Origin: Astropecten irregularis | Taxonomy: Eukaryota; Echinodermata; Asteroidea; Paxillosida; Astropectinidae | DNA: 64,000 nucleotides | Direction: 5' to 3' | Assembly: GCA_963971285.1 (NCBI GenBank) | Contig: OZ020256.1 | Span: forward strand, 8,062,541-8,126,540 | Shown: piece by piece, positions 30,625 to 41,920 of the stretch | How positions within the stretch are numbered: the first letter of the stretch is position 1 | How the letters are laid out: the number at the start of each line of letters is the position of its first letter | The notes under the pieces: model-generated | The model's input: the letters and a program-made list of their open reading frames with translations, nothing else | Told to the model about the DNA's origin: nothing | Database searches by the model: none | Program-made: the position numbers and the translations under genes

Positions 30625-32160
30625 TCACCAAAAGGATCCATTAAAGACTGTTAGCAGTCAACCACAATGACATTCAGATGTCACCTATTAGCAGTCACAC
30701 ACAATGACAAGTCAATGTCAACTGTTAGCAGTCACACATAATGACAGGTAGATGTCACAATAAGCAGTCACACACAATGACAGGTCGATGTCAACTGTTA
30801 GCAGTCACACAAAATGACAGGTAAATGTTAACTGTGAGCAGTCACACACAATGACAGGTCGATGTCAACTGTTAGCAGTCACACACAATGACAGGCAGAT
30901 GTCAACTGTTAGCAGTCACAAACAATGACAGGCAGATGTCAACTGTTAGCAGTCACAAACAATGACAGGCAGATGTCAACTGTTAGCAGTCACACGAAAT
31001 GACAGGCAGATGCCAATTATTAGCAGTCACACACAATGACAGGTCAATGTCAATTGTTAGCAGTCACACACAATGACAGGCGGATGTCAATTGTTAGAAG
31101 TCACACACAATGACAGGTGGATGTCAATTGTTAGCAGTCACACACAATGAAAGGCAGATGACAACTGTTAGCAGTCACACACAATGACAGGCAGATGTCA
31201 ACTGTTAGCAGTCACAAACAATGACAGGCAGATGTCAACTGTTAGCAGTCACAAACAATGACAGGCAGATGTCAACTGTTAGCAGTCACACGAAATGACA
31301 GGTAGATGCCAATTATTAGCAGTCACACACAATGACAGGTGGATGTCAATTGTTAGCAGTCACACACAATGACAGGCGGATGTCAATTGTTAGCAGTCAC
31401 ACACAATGACAGGTGGATGTCAACATAAGCAGTCACACACAATGACAGGTGGATGTCAATTGTTAGCAGTCACACACAATGAAAGGCAGATGTCAACTTT
31501 TAGCAGTCACACACAATGACAGGCGGATGTCAATTGTTAGCAGTCACACACAATGACAGGCAGATGTCAACATAAGCAGTCACACACAATGACAGGTGGA
31601 TGTCAATTGTTAGCAGTCACACACAATGAAAGGCAGATGTCAACTTTTAGCAGTCACACACAATGACAGGCGGATGTCAATTGTTAGCAGTCACACACAA
31701 TGACAGGCAGATGTCAACATAAGCAGTCACACACAATGACAGGCAGAAGTCAACATAAGCAGTCACACACAATGACTGGTGGATGTCAACTGTTAGCAGT
31801 CACAAACAATGACAGGCAGATGTCAATTGTTAGCAGTCACACAATGACAGGCAGATGTCAACATATAAGCATTCACACACAATGACAGGCAGATGTCAAC
31901 ATAAGCAGTCACACACAATGACTGGTGGATTTCAACTGTTAGCAGTCACAAACAATGACAGGCAGATGTCAACATAAGCAGTCATACACAATGACTGGTG
32001 GATGTCAACTGTTACCAGTCACAAACAATGACAGGCAGATGTCAACTGTTAGCAGTCATACACAATGACAGGTAGATGTCAACTGTTAACAGTCACACAC
32101 AATGACAGGCAGATGACAACATAAGCAGTCACACACAATGACAGGCAGATGTCAACATAA
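30625..32160. repeat. About 37-bp minisatellite, about 40 units
   Basis: The unit contains AGCAGTCACACACAATGACA and GGCAGATGTCAACTGTT. Shorter units of about 33 bp read GATGTCAACATAAGCAGTCA. Variants GGCGGATG, GGTCGATG and AAACAATG recur in blocks. It lies in the 1.9-kb DNAJA3 intron and fills about 80% of it. The open frame at 31700-31885 is an artefact. Confidence 0.97.
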
Positions 32161-32406
32161 CCAACTTTATTGTCCTGTGTTAAGCACTTTACTGTACTGT
32201 TGTTTATGTCGGTATCACTGTCTCCCACAAAATGATTATTTGGCTCTGTGACAGGTGATACAAGTACATGTATGATGTAGCATTATACTATATATGATTT
32301 TTGTAACGTTGGCACCTATTTGAGCAGCATGCAATGCTCAGGGTGCTTTTGTGTTTGTAACAAATACACAGTACCTGATCCATGGTTTATGCATGCAGTA
32401 CCTTAC

Positions 32407-32540
32407 CTCATAATAAGCTTTTTTAATGTCCTTCTGTGATGCATTCTTTTGAACTCCAAGCACTTTGTAGGGATCTGAGACTGCCAATGTTACTGGACTG
32501 GTATTCAATAATCTGCTCAGGTCAAGTCCAAAGGTTTGCC
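32407..32540 (-). CDS. DNAJA3: DNAJA3 (Tid1) exon, start of J domain
   Basis: It is 134 nt (two bases plus 44 codons) and reads QTFGLDLSRLLNTSPVTLA, probably the end of the mitochondrial leader and linker, then SDPYKVLGVQKNASQKDIKK, helices I and II of the J domain. The acceptor is gtttttgaag and the donor GTAAGG. The split codon and the lack of a start show at least one upstream exon with the targeting peptide. I could not find it between 32541 and 50967; it may be short and buried in repeats. Confidence 0.93.
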
Positions 32541-33289
32541 CTTCAAAAACCAAACAAATACAGGTTCAATATCAAAAGAAATATCCATTTGAGGTATTAT
32601 CAAATGATAATTTTTAATTAAGGTTAATTAACAGAAAACAAAATAACGTCAAAGAAATAGGATATACACATTGCCAGCCTTAGCAAATGCGTTTCTTCTT
32701 GGCCAACTGGACAAGTAAGATTTAGTTGAATCAGGAAAATGCGAATTTCGGTACAGTCAGAATATATGTAATTGCACAGGGATCTCGCAACAAAATAACA
32801 ACCCTGAAAAATGCCTTCACACGATGAAGGCATTTTTGATGTCACTTTCGTGACAGCCAAAAAAAACCCAAGTGGATCACGCACAATAAAACTAAAATAC
32901 GACGCGCCGTACATTGTCTGTTTTTTGTTTACACTTTCCACTGGGCAAGCCGCTGGTAAAACCGCAGGAGGGGATTAGTGGGCATTAGTGCTGCGGTGAA
33001 TTTAGCTTTCGGCAACATGAAACAACGGCGACTTGATGGTGGTGGGATTTTTATTAATCTGTACAAAAATATCCGAAAATCTATTCCAAAAGAAGCCGGA
33101 TTAAAAAATCCTCGTATTAAATGGGTTGTTTACAATGACTTTCACGCAACCGGGTCAGCTAAAAACGCTCGTATTCAAAGGTTTTTTGTATTATCAGTGC
33201 TTGTATTAAGCAAATATTTCCCCATAGAAACGTGCACAAATCGGCCGGGACCGGTGTGATATGCTCATCTTAACCGAGATCTCGTCTTA
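32541..33289. other. No gene seen; AT-rich, possible DNA transposon body
   Basis: The plus strand has an open frame at 32978-33259 next to a pogo-like terminus. It shows no recognised domain and reads like the interior of a nonautonomous element. The missing first exon of DNAJA3 could lie here but was not recognised. Confidence 0.35.
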
Positions 33290-33316
33290 AGAGAGCTCGT
33301 ATTAATGAGGTTCGAC
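33290..33316. mobile_element. Pogo/Tigger-like terminus
   Basis: TCGTATTAATGAGGTTCGAC followed by TGTA is, in complement, TACAGTCGAACCTCATTAAT, the kind of terminus seen on many pogo/Tigger (Tc1/mariner) elements. A matching left end was not found, so only the end is reported. Confidence 0.45.
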
Positions 33317-34689
33317 TGTACTATAAAGAGTACTACAATAGGCCTACCTAAGTTAACCATGCTAAGTTTAAACCATATTTTTATGGCAGTGTATTATTTT
33401 GCCGGCACCGGCAATCTTCCTACAAAGGTTATTTTGCCGTTCCCATTGGCTAATCTGTTCTAGTACGTACCTCCGGCAAAATAACCTTTAGAGAAAGAAG
33501 GCCGGTGTGGAGGTTATATCTGTCCCCCCTCTAAATGAGTCCGCGCTGACACATTCCTGCTGCTGTGGCCATATACAGCTGTCCGCCACCGAGTATATCT
33601 GTCCCCCTGCCCAAGGATAATCGTGACCCCCGGTTAGATTGGTCCCCCACCTCGTGATACGTAAACCAGTCTATCACTCAGACTACGTTAGTGCATTTTA
33701 CATTGTTTTTAGCCATTTTAGGGCAGGGTGCATAGATTAGAAGGATGATTTTCATGCTCTTTTATTTTTAGGTCACGTCAAATTAAGATGATGAATTGCG
33801 GATTATATTTACACGATATTTACACAATTTATTTAATAATTGAATACATTGTAAATTTGTAACTGCTTGGACTGCGTGCATATACATGTACACGGGTTTA
33901 ATGCTGCAGCATAGCTCCCAAGTTCACGAACAATCACTCTGGTCTATCAAGTGATCTTGTAATTGGGGAGGGCAGGCCTTGCGCCAACTTCAGATTTTAC
34001 TAGCCCGTTGAGAATTTTACTAGCCCGTACATATTTTAGATTTTAAAAGATTTTAAACAGGGGACTGTTTCAGACACTACCATAAGAGTGGATGTTATGA
34101 TCACTACAGGAAGGACATTTTAACAATATGAAAGAAAAATGTGTAGGCCTACCAGTGTTTTCTCTAGGTTGCTGGTGAAGGTAGGTGTACGTGTGCATGG
34201 AGTGGGGCATGCAGTTATAGTATTATTTACCTTACATATTAACATGACATATACACGTGTTTTGCTTTTGTTTTCTTTAGTTTTAACACTGATCCTTGTT
34301 TAAAAAAAAGTAAAAAAAAGTTTGTTTGTTTTTATGATAAATGATTTTAGAAATTGGTAAAAAATATATTAAAAACAAAAACATGTAGAATATTAGCCTT
34401 TAGTAATCACAAATTGAATTCAATAACGAGAAATGAATACTTAGACACACATCGGAAAAACTGAATTCACATGTTCGATCGGTCATTGTCAGTCTGACGT
34501 GTTCAAAAGTTACTGAGAAAATGGAAAGAATTCCACTGACGGCCATGACGGAAACAGGGTTATTTCCTCCAAGAGTTAACTTATTTGATGCAAGTCATAA
34601 TGAACTTCAATCTCAGGAGTGAAAACTGGTGTAGCTTAGGCCCTATCTAAAAAGTGAGATTTTCAGGGTTTTTTTACCTACAATTATAC
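33317..34689. other. No gene; repeat scraps
   Basis: It holds a small inverted pair around 33405-33495 (AAAGGTTATTTTGCCG and CGGCAAAATAACCTTT), a CCGGTGTGGAGGT scrap at 33502 like the MITE end at 59718, and two ACTAGCCCGT motifs at 34000-34030. None could be closed into a whole element. Confidence 0.4.
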
Positions 34690-37600
34690 CAGGCCTCGAA
34701 TTTGGGAATTTTTAGGGCACGGCCACTTTAGCCTTCTAGATTTTTTAAAAATTAGGGCACCAAGGCCAGTAGTAAAGGGCACCACGGCCAAAAGTCAAAA
34801 GGCAAATTTTAAGGGCAATGGAGCCATGTCAAACAATTGCAATTTTGTCATGATTTTTATAAGAGTTAACTGTCTGGCATTTTCTTTCATGGTTTGTTTG
34901 GGTGTATTGCACTATGCAGTATTGGTATTTGTTTATAGGCCTATTTCAAATTTCAAAAAGTTTGCGAAATTTTGTAAGAATTTCCAAGTTTTTACGAGTT
35001 TGAAAACTTTTTAATTTTTTTTACTGAAGTGAATGCACTTTTTGTCAGTTCGTAAAAATACCATACATGTACTGATGCCCACAGAGTAAATATAGACTTT
35101 TTCAGACCTCGACTAATGCCACCGGCCGGGCAACCCGAGTTTCCTGTGGCCAGCACCGCTGTGCAAGGGGCCCGGCCGGACTACCACATTTTTTCGCATT
35201 GTCGCGTTGTAAACTTACGGTTTTGCAGCTTTTTCCGTTTCCCTGTCTCAATAATCATGTTCTAAATTCTGCTTTTAAATTCTGAGTCTACTTAAATGTA
35301 ATTAAAACAAATACGGGGTCCCAAATTCATGACATTTCGTTCATCTAGCGCCGTGATTTTGACGCACGAAGTAGATTTCTGCTATACATGCACGCAAGTC
35401 GGAAAAAGTAGCCATCTTGATGCTCCTGGTACCACGCGCCCGTGTACATTTTCAATGGGAACTTACTGCACGTAACCAGCGAAGGTCATCGTGCTATTTG
35501 CTCAACTCACGACGCGTACCCTAACTCCCCGATGCGGATTATAATAACACTAACGCAGGGCACCACGCTCTCAATTCAAGATATGTTAAACTACACGAGT
35601 TTGGTTATCGCTATTCGAGCGATCGTTTGTTGATGTTTTAGAATGTTTTCGCACGGACTCAGTGAGAATTTTCTGCACTTTTCTGCCCAGGGCATATGGA
35701 CATATTAAAAAAGGGCACCTCGGCCAGTAGTGGTAGGTAGTATCAACAAAATTTGAGATTTTATTTGATTGAGTTTTAAGTGGTATGGTTGGATAGATCT
35801 CTTTGAGAGGATCATTTTGGTACCTTACTTGTGGGGATCGGTTCATGAAAACTGGACTTACGCAAGGTCAAAGTTCAAAAATTTTTATACTTGTATACAT
35901 ACATATTGTTTGTGACCCTGTACAATGTACTTAGTTATAATTGCAGCATTAATTCATACAGTACTGAATTGCATGATACTGTTTTACATGGTACTGCTAG
36001 TCATCTATTTGTTAATGAAGGGATTCAGGTATCGAATTTTAATGTTTTATCAAATCTGTGAATGACCTTAGCCTTAGGAAAAGTTGACCTCAAAGGTCAG
36101 AGGTCAAAGGTCACAAGCCATTTTTAACGACAAATTGCTCGACAATTTCTTTTCAGCAAATTTTATCTCATGTTTAATGAAACATTTTAATTTACTGTGT
36201 TAATGTTCTTGATAAAAGCTACATTAAAATTATTAATTTCTTTGTTTTTTTTATTTCATAGCAAAGTTCACCAAGAGAGAGAGAGAGAGAGAGAGGGGGG
36301 AAGACAGGTGCTACAACAAAGTACAAGAGGTTTTATAGGCCTACTAGTACTACGATGATGCGTCGGCTATCATCTCTGCACTAATAAACGGAATTGGCTT
36401 AAGAACAGAATAAGGGAAAATAAGAAAAAAAGAAGATGAAGAAAATTGAAGATGTTATACCATCCTACCCTACCAATCAAACCTTTTGTCAATGTAATAA
36501 ATGAATAATAAACATTTTGTTTGACTTATAAGTTCATTTATATTTATTTTGTTTTGGGGGCGGGGTGGAATTAATTATTATAATAATCTGTATCAACTTG
36601 TCAAGTTAATTTAACCACAAAAAAATACCAGAAAGACTTCTGCAGCCTTTTAACCGACACTTTTTGAATCATACGTCAGCTTAATGATGGTCAGTCCTGA
36701 CACCTTATGAATCCAGGAATGATAAATAGGCCCTATTTCAAGTTTTGAAATCATGATCATGATCTGATAATTTGTATAAATAACACAGACATGCAATGAT
36801 GCAGTCTTGATAAAGTCTTTCCAATATGCCTAGGCCTATATTAATCCAAAATAACATTAAACTTGCCCTGCTTTATTTAAAAAAATGAAACAAGAAAACC
36901 TTGAATTTTCCATTTTTAATTGCAATTAGGCCTACCCCTTCCAAAAACCAGGGGTCTACTTGTTTGTTTGCTATTTGTTTTTACAGTAGGCCTACTACTA
37001 CTACACGTATAGTACTAGTTTAAGACACCCGTGGGTACCCATCATACATTTCACACAACACACGTAAGACAATGCGGCTGGGAACCAGCGCAACGTATTC
37101 TATGTTGCGCGACAATAAATTCCCGTAACGTAAATCTTGAATTCCCAAGGGTGACACGGACGTGTTTGACAATGTGGCGCGATAATGCGCGATGACCAAA
37201 TAATTTGAAAACAAAAGTCAGAACACAATCAAATACTCAACTAACAGTCATTTAAATTGCACTAAAATTCCCTGTAGGGGGATTTACTTACAGTTTACAA
37301 AGCATTTTAGGTGCAAAATGCAAGATTTCATGTAATTTCACTGAAAGTTTTCAACTTAAATTCCAACTAAACGGTAGTCAAATTGCATATCGATCGGTAG
37401 AGCAAGTCTCCATCTTGAATGTAGTCCCGGTTTTTTTTATGAATGAACCGATTAACATAGGCTAAAACTATATCCCTCCGCACCACATTTCACCCAATAG
37501 CGTTTGGACACGTGTTCGGGTCACAGTTTCCCATTTGCAAAAACTGATCGCGCGGTGAACAGCGCCCTCACTCGGTCATGAACCTCGCTAGTAGTGGCCG

Positions 37601-37691
37601 TAAGAAATAGCTGATTTTGAGGGCACTACGGCCAGTGCAATGGGCAACGGCGGCCAGTGGCCGTCGTGGCCGCCGTTAAATTCGAGGCCTG
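34690..37691. mobile_element. 3.0-kb hAT-type element
   Basis: Inverted ends CAGGCCTCGAATTT and AAATTCGAGGCCTG, with TTATAC on both sides (34684-34689 and 37692-37697), possibly the remains of an 8-bp duplication. Subterminal GGGCACCACGGCC-type motifs repeat at 34714-34815, 35711-35725 and 37619-37675. The interior has no transposase I recognise. A (GA)n tract lies at 36277-36301. Confidence 0.85.
36277..36301. repeat. (GA)n microsatellite
   Basis: About eleven GA units followed by a G run, within the 3-kb hAT-type element. Confidence 0.9.
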
Positions 37692-37697
37692 TTATAC

Positions 37698-38465
37698 ACT
37701 TCGAAGTTCGAATGCAGCGGTAGCCATTTTGATCAAAACGCCCTCTGTTGGTCCCATACTCCATAGATAGGTTTGTGCACAAGTGATGGCTGTCAGTGGA
37801 ATTCTTTCCGCAAAAATTCGTGCCACACTAGTGGGGCTACAGATTAGAGCCTACCGTAAATTTTTCGTAGCAGAAATGGTGGTACTTGAAGGCCGTGGTG
37901 GCTAAATGTCCAGAAGCTCCTCTTTTTTGCTACGGTGCACCACAAACATGGGGATACAAAACTTTGTGGTAACACTCGCATCACTTTCGACATGCTCATG
38001 GCCGCCATTTTCTTGTACGATAAAGGACGGTAAAAGAAGTCCAGGTACAACGCAGCTTCCAGCCGTACTTTCTATATCCATTTGTCACCTGACTAAAGGA
38101 GGCAGCTAATTCAGTAGACTTCCCCCAAGTCGGTCTTTGCCATAGAGTAGCGCTTTATGTTTTATTGGGCGCCCTCACTTACCAATAATGTGCCAGCCAG
38201 CAAGTTGACATGGAGCAGCTGCGGACAACAGAGGGCGCTCTTGTGCAAGGAACTCGCTGCCTAAAAATTTCCTGACGTCTCCACCGTACCGTACCACTGA
38301 AGACGGCGTGACCAAATTCAACATTTTGTACAAACTTTCCATAGCTTTCTATTTATTTACAAACATTGGCTCCTGGTTGGCATGGACGAAACTACGGCGT
38401 GACCAAATGCAACATGTTTTACAAACTTTCCATAGCTGTACAAAATGCTTACCATCATTGTCTGT
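37698..38465. other. No gene; short direct repeat
   Basis: GTACAAACTTTCCATAGCT and its near copy TTACAAACTTTCCATAGCTG lie 90 bp apart (38328 and 38418), both after a CGTGACCAAAT(T/G)CAACAT block. The block near 37790-37812 is inverted relative to 34528-34552, so the hAT element may have entered an older palindromic repeat. Confidence 0.45.
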
Positions 38466-38640
38466 GCCCCCAACTCGTACGCCGACAACTCGTACACAGA
38501 CGTAACCAACTCGCACACCATTTCCAAATGACTTTTCTCTGAATTTCAGGGATTCTGAGGGGTTTTTTTTAAGGATAAACGGGAATGTCAGTTGTTTTCC
38601 TCTTAAAAATATTAAACCCCTGAAAAAAAAACATGATACA
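38466..38640. mobile_element. TACGAGTTGG-family MITE, partial
   Basis: Starts with CCCAACTCGTACGCCGAC and AACTCGTACACAGACG and contains CTGAATTTCAGGGATTCTG, as in 7880-8240. It is followed at 38680-38755 by a fragment of the GTACTCG hAT family and then by the TTAA MITE. Confidence 0.7.
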
Positions 38641-38755
38641 TTGAAAACAAATCCCATTGAAATCTGAACAAAGAGTACTGAGTACTGCAAGTACCTCAAG
38701 GTCTGAGTATACTGGGCCGAGTCCGAGTACATTGCTGTCGAGTCCAAGTCCTATA

Positions 38756-39114
38756 TTAAAGGTATAGCATCATACTTTGGTAAACACCAAAACAGAAATG
38801 TTCACAGATTTACATATAACTTACAAGGTAAGATGGCGGTGGTAGAAACATACCGTTAAAAAAATTTCGCCTGAAATGGTCTATTTATCCAGAAATTAGT
38901 ATTAAAAAAAAGGACCGAAAATCTTGTTGATCTTTTAAAAGATCAAAAATAAAAGAGAAAAGACTTCAGAAATACTGTGGCTGATTTTCACTGTTTTCTC
39001 AAAAAGTGGGCACCGTATGGGACTGAAAAATTCACAGATGACTGTTACTTACTGTATCTGTCTTGATATCTGTATTTCTTTGGGAAAAAAAACAAAGTAT
39101 GATACTACCTTTAA
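38756..39114. mobile_element. TTAA-flanked MITE, Kolobok-like, second full copy
   Basis: TTAA at both limits, with inverted ends AAAGGTATAGCATCATACTT and AAGTATGATACTACCTTT. The interior aligns along its length with 2939-3308, including AAAAGATCAAAAATAAAAGA. Confidence 0.9.
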
Positions 39115-39117
39115 GGA

Positions 39118-40137
39118 TTTTTCTTGATCTCATGGGAAGCCTGTCCTGCATAATGGTAGGATGGCGATCTTGGTATCGGTTCCAACTTGGTTCGGTAATA
39201 ATTTCTCCATAACAGGATGTTTTCGGTTGCGAGGTGTGTAGCCGTTAGATCGTAACACCGAGTTGATGTGAGACAACTCGTGTTTGAGGCTTTGGTTGTC
39301 ACATATCGTGTGTGCCCTTTCGACTAGAGTCCGGTTTACAAATGCTTTAACTGATGGAGGAAATGACCGCACATTGAGGTATCGATCAGTGTGTGTCGGT
39401 TTCCTATCCGTGTCTCCTAGGCTAGGGAACCATCACTCCTCCTTGTTATCAAACATCCAGGAATGGTAGTTTTCCTGATGTCTCTGTTTCCATGGTAAAT
39501 TGGATTTGTGGGTGTTGGCGGTTCAGGTGTTCCAGGAAATCATTGAGTTTGTTGTTGCCACGTGACGATGAAAGTATCATCGACATAGCGAAGCCAGAGT
39601 TTCGGTTTGAAACTTGAGGTTTGAATAGCTGTTTGTTCGAAGTCTTCCATGAAAATATTGGCAAGGACTGGGGATATAGGGGATCCCATCGGTGTACCAA
39701 CACTCCAACAGTTTGCTTGTAAATTAAGCTGTCTCTCCATTGGAAGTATGTCGAGGACACACATGTATGTAGTAGATCATGGATCTGGTCTGGCGTAAGG
39801 CTGGTTCGTTCTGCCAAGGTTTGGTCTTGTTGAAGTCGTGTCTTGGCGATAAGACATGCTTCTTCAGATGGAACATTGATGAATAATGATTTGACATCAA
39901 CACTCACGAGTCTGTCATTGGGTTCCATTTTAGTTCCTTTTATTATTTATATGAAATCGGCCGAATTAGGAACGTTGTGTGGTGTGTTGCCAACCAGTGG
40001 GTTTAGTATCCGTGTAAGGTTTCTGGCGAGGTTGTAGGTCGGGGAACCTCGGGAGGATACAATCGGTTGGAGTGGGATTCCTTCCTCTTGTGGATCTTTG
40101 ATTGGCCAAAGAATTATTTATGCATGTAAGACACTGC
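39118..40137 (-). pseudogene. Penelope-like element, reverse transcriptase fragment
   Basis: From the right: RGSPTYNLARNLTRILNPLVG, then DRLVSVDVKSLFINVP (catalytic Asp region), [16 protein letters not shown] and LRYVDDTF (active-site YVDD). This order is typical of Penelope-like reverse transcriptases, whose GSPISP block and thumb differ from LINE enzymes. Reading needs several frame changes (near 39940, 39765, 39540 and 39450). The left end at 39118 abuts the TTAA MITE, and the GIY-YIG endonuclease expected at the C-terminus is absent. Confidence 0.88.
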
Positions 40138-40228
40138 ACAATGGCCCGCGCCCCCACATTTCATATTCCCAAAGGAGGGCTTCGCTGGAAATCCGGCGAA
40201 AAAGTAAAGAAGCACATACATGTGGTGT

Positions 40229-40261
40229 AATTAGAATTAGAATTAGAATTAGAATTAGAAC
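40229..40261. repeat. (TTAGAA)n tail of LINE
   Basis: Five TTAGAA units, which on the LINE strand are a short microsatellite 3' tail, as expected for CR1-group elements that do not end in poly(A). Confidence 0.85.
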
Positions 40262-41454
40262 TTATTGTCTGCATAATAAAAAATACAGAAATTTGTTTCC
40301 ATTGGCACATTTAAAATATATATATACATGAAAATACGTTAAAATAAGAACACATTCCACAAAAGTTACACACTTTCAAAAGACGAAATAGTCAAATATT
40401 TAAAACCACACGAGCGAGCAACAAACTAGTCTTGGTTCCAAGACCTTCGTTGTTGCTTTCTCTGACAGAATTCTCCCATACCCGCCGCGCGGGGGCGCCC
40501 TATGGGCCGCGGGTATGGGAGAATTCTGTCAGAGTTTTGGACCGTTACGAAGGTCTTGGATATTTTGTATTTGAGGGCGGGGCCAGATTATGGTAATAAG
40601 GCACAGCGCGTATGACGTATATGGTGATTGTCTGATTGAATATGCGTAATCTGAACTTCGAGGCTTGTGGTCAGCTACCATGGCAATGGCCGGGTCAAAA
40701 GGGCAACACACAGAGACTTTCCCACGGTACATGTACACCGGCCTATTGCAGTGTACAGGTGTATGTGTACTGTACTATGCATGCATAAATCGTACATAAA
40801 AACAGTTTAAATGGATTTTTGTTTATAGGCCTAGGCCTCAGGCTAAATAATACTTTAATAGCACGTTTAAAACTCCTTGCTTCATGTTTTTTTACCAAAT
40901 GTAATGAAATTCTAGTATTCCAAGGTACAATAATTCGTCAACCGTGGTTTTCTACATTGTGTTGTACTGAAATACACAGTATTAATCTGTACGTGACTTT
41001 CTGTGTATATGTTTTAAGTAAATTTACTGACATTTCAGATCTGAACAAGTCTGGATGGTACCCGTGGTTCTTGGATGGATAAAGAACAAAGTCTACATCC
41101 TGCAAAAGTGATCGACATCAAACTTAGTTATGGTCGGAATCCAGATGTTCACTACTTATATCCCATGAAAGCCAGAGACATGCAAATACTAAAGGAAATG
41201 ACACATGTGAAATTAAACCAAGAGAGGGGTAGATGAAAGTTTGTTTTGAGTTTTGGGGTTCATGTGAAAGAGCAGAAATAATTGAGATTTAATTAAAAAT
41301 GGTGCGACACTGCATTGGAGTATATCATTTTATTTCTTTTATCTGTTTTGTTTGTTACCTCAGTCTGTAAGGTTAAACAGGCAAAACATGGATAAAAAGT
41401 GCTTTTACAAGTTTATAACAACTGGATACGGCATACTGCTCTTTACATATTTCC

Positions 41455-41560
41455 TACGCCGGCCGACTCGTATGCCGACCAACTCGTACGCCGACCAACT
41501 TGTACGCCAACCAACTCGTACGCCAACTAACAACATGTACATATAGTTTGTAAAAGTTGG
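41455..41560. repeat. TACGAGTTGG-family fragment
   Basis: Four tandem variants of ACGCCGACCAACTCGT in a row, the terminal repeat of the MITE family at 7880-8240 and 21010-21340, without its interior. Confidence 0.75.
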
Positions 41561-41619
41561 CCGTTTTTTCTTCAGTAGACCGAATTTTTTTCATGTTGTT
41601 TATGAAAATAAATCGAGAA

Positions 41620-41920
41620 ATGAAATCATTTCAACGATACCGCTACATGACGTAATCATTTCAATGATACGGAATCATTTCAAGGATACAAAATGATTTT
41701 GCGAATACGAAATTAAATCGAGAAAATGAAAGCATTTAAAAAAAAAAGGAACATATATGACGTAATCATTTCAACGATACGAAATAATTTCAACGGTACA
41801 AAATCATTTCAACGATACGAAATCATTTTGCGAATATGAAATTAAATCAAGAAAATGAAATCATTCCAATGATACAACATGATGTTATCATTTCAACGAT
41901 ACAACAATTTTTAAATCACA
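41620..41920. repeat. AAATCATTTCAACGATACG repeats
   Basis: About ten degenerate direct copies of GAAATCATTTCAACGATAC with spacers such as GCGAATACGAAATTAAATC. They lie inside the Mutator-like element. Confidence 0.8.

Noticed and set aside
31700..31885. Open frame in the 37-bp minisatellite
   Set aside because: Repeat artefact without a conserved frame between units.
26872..32160. Possible CRISPR array
   Set aside because: Units are contiguous without unique spacers, have variable bases throughout and lie in animal introns.
32978..33259. 93-codon plus-strand frame as a host gene
   Set aside because: It ends next to a pogo-like terminus and has no recognised domain. It is probably transposon interior.
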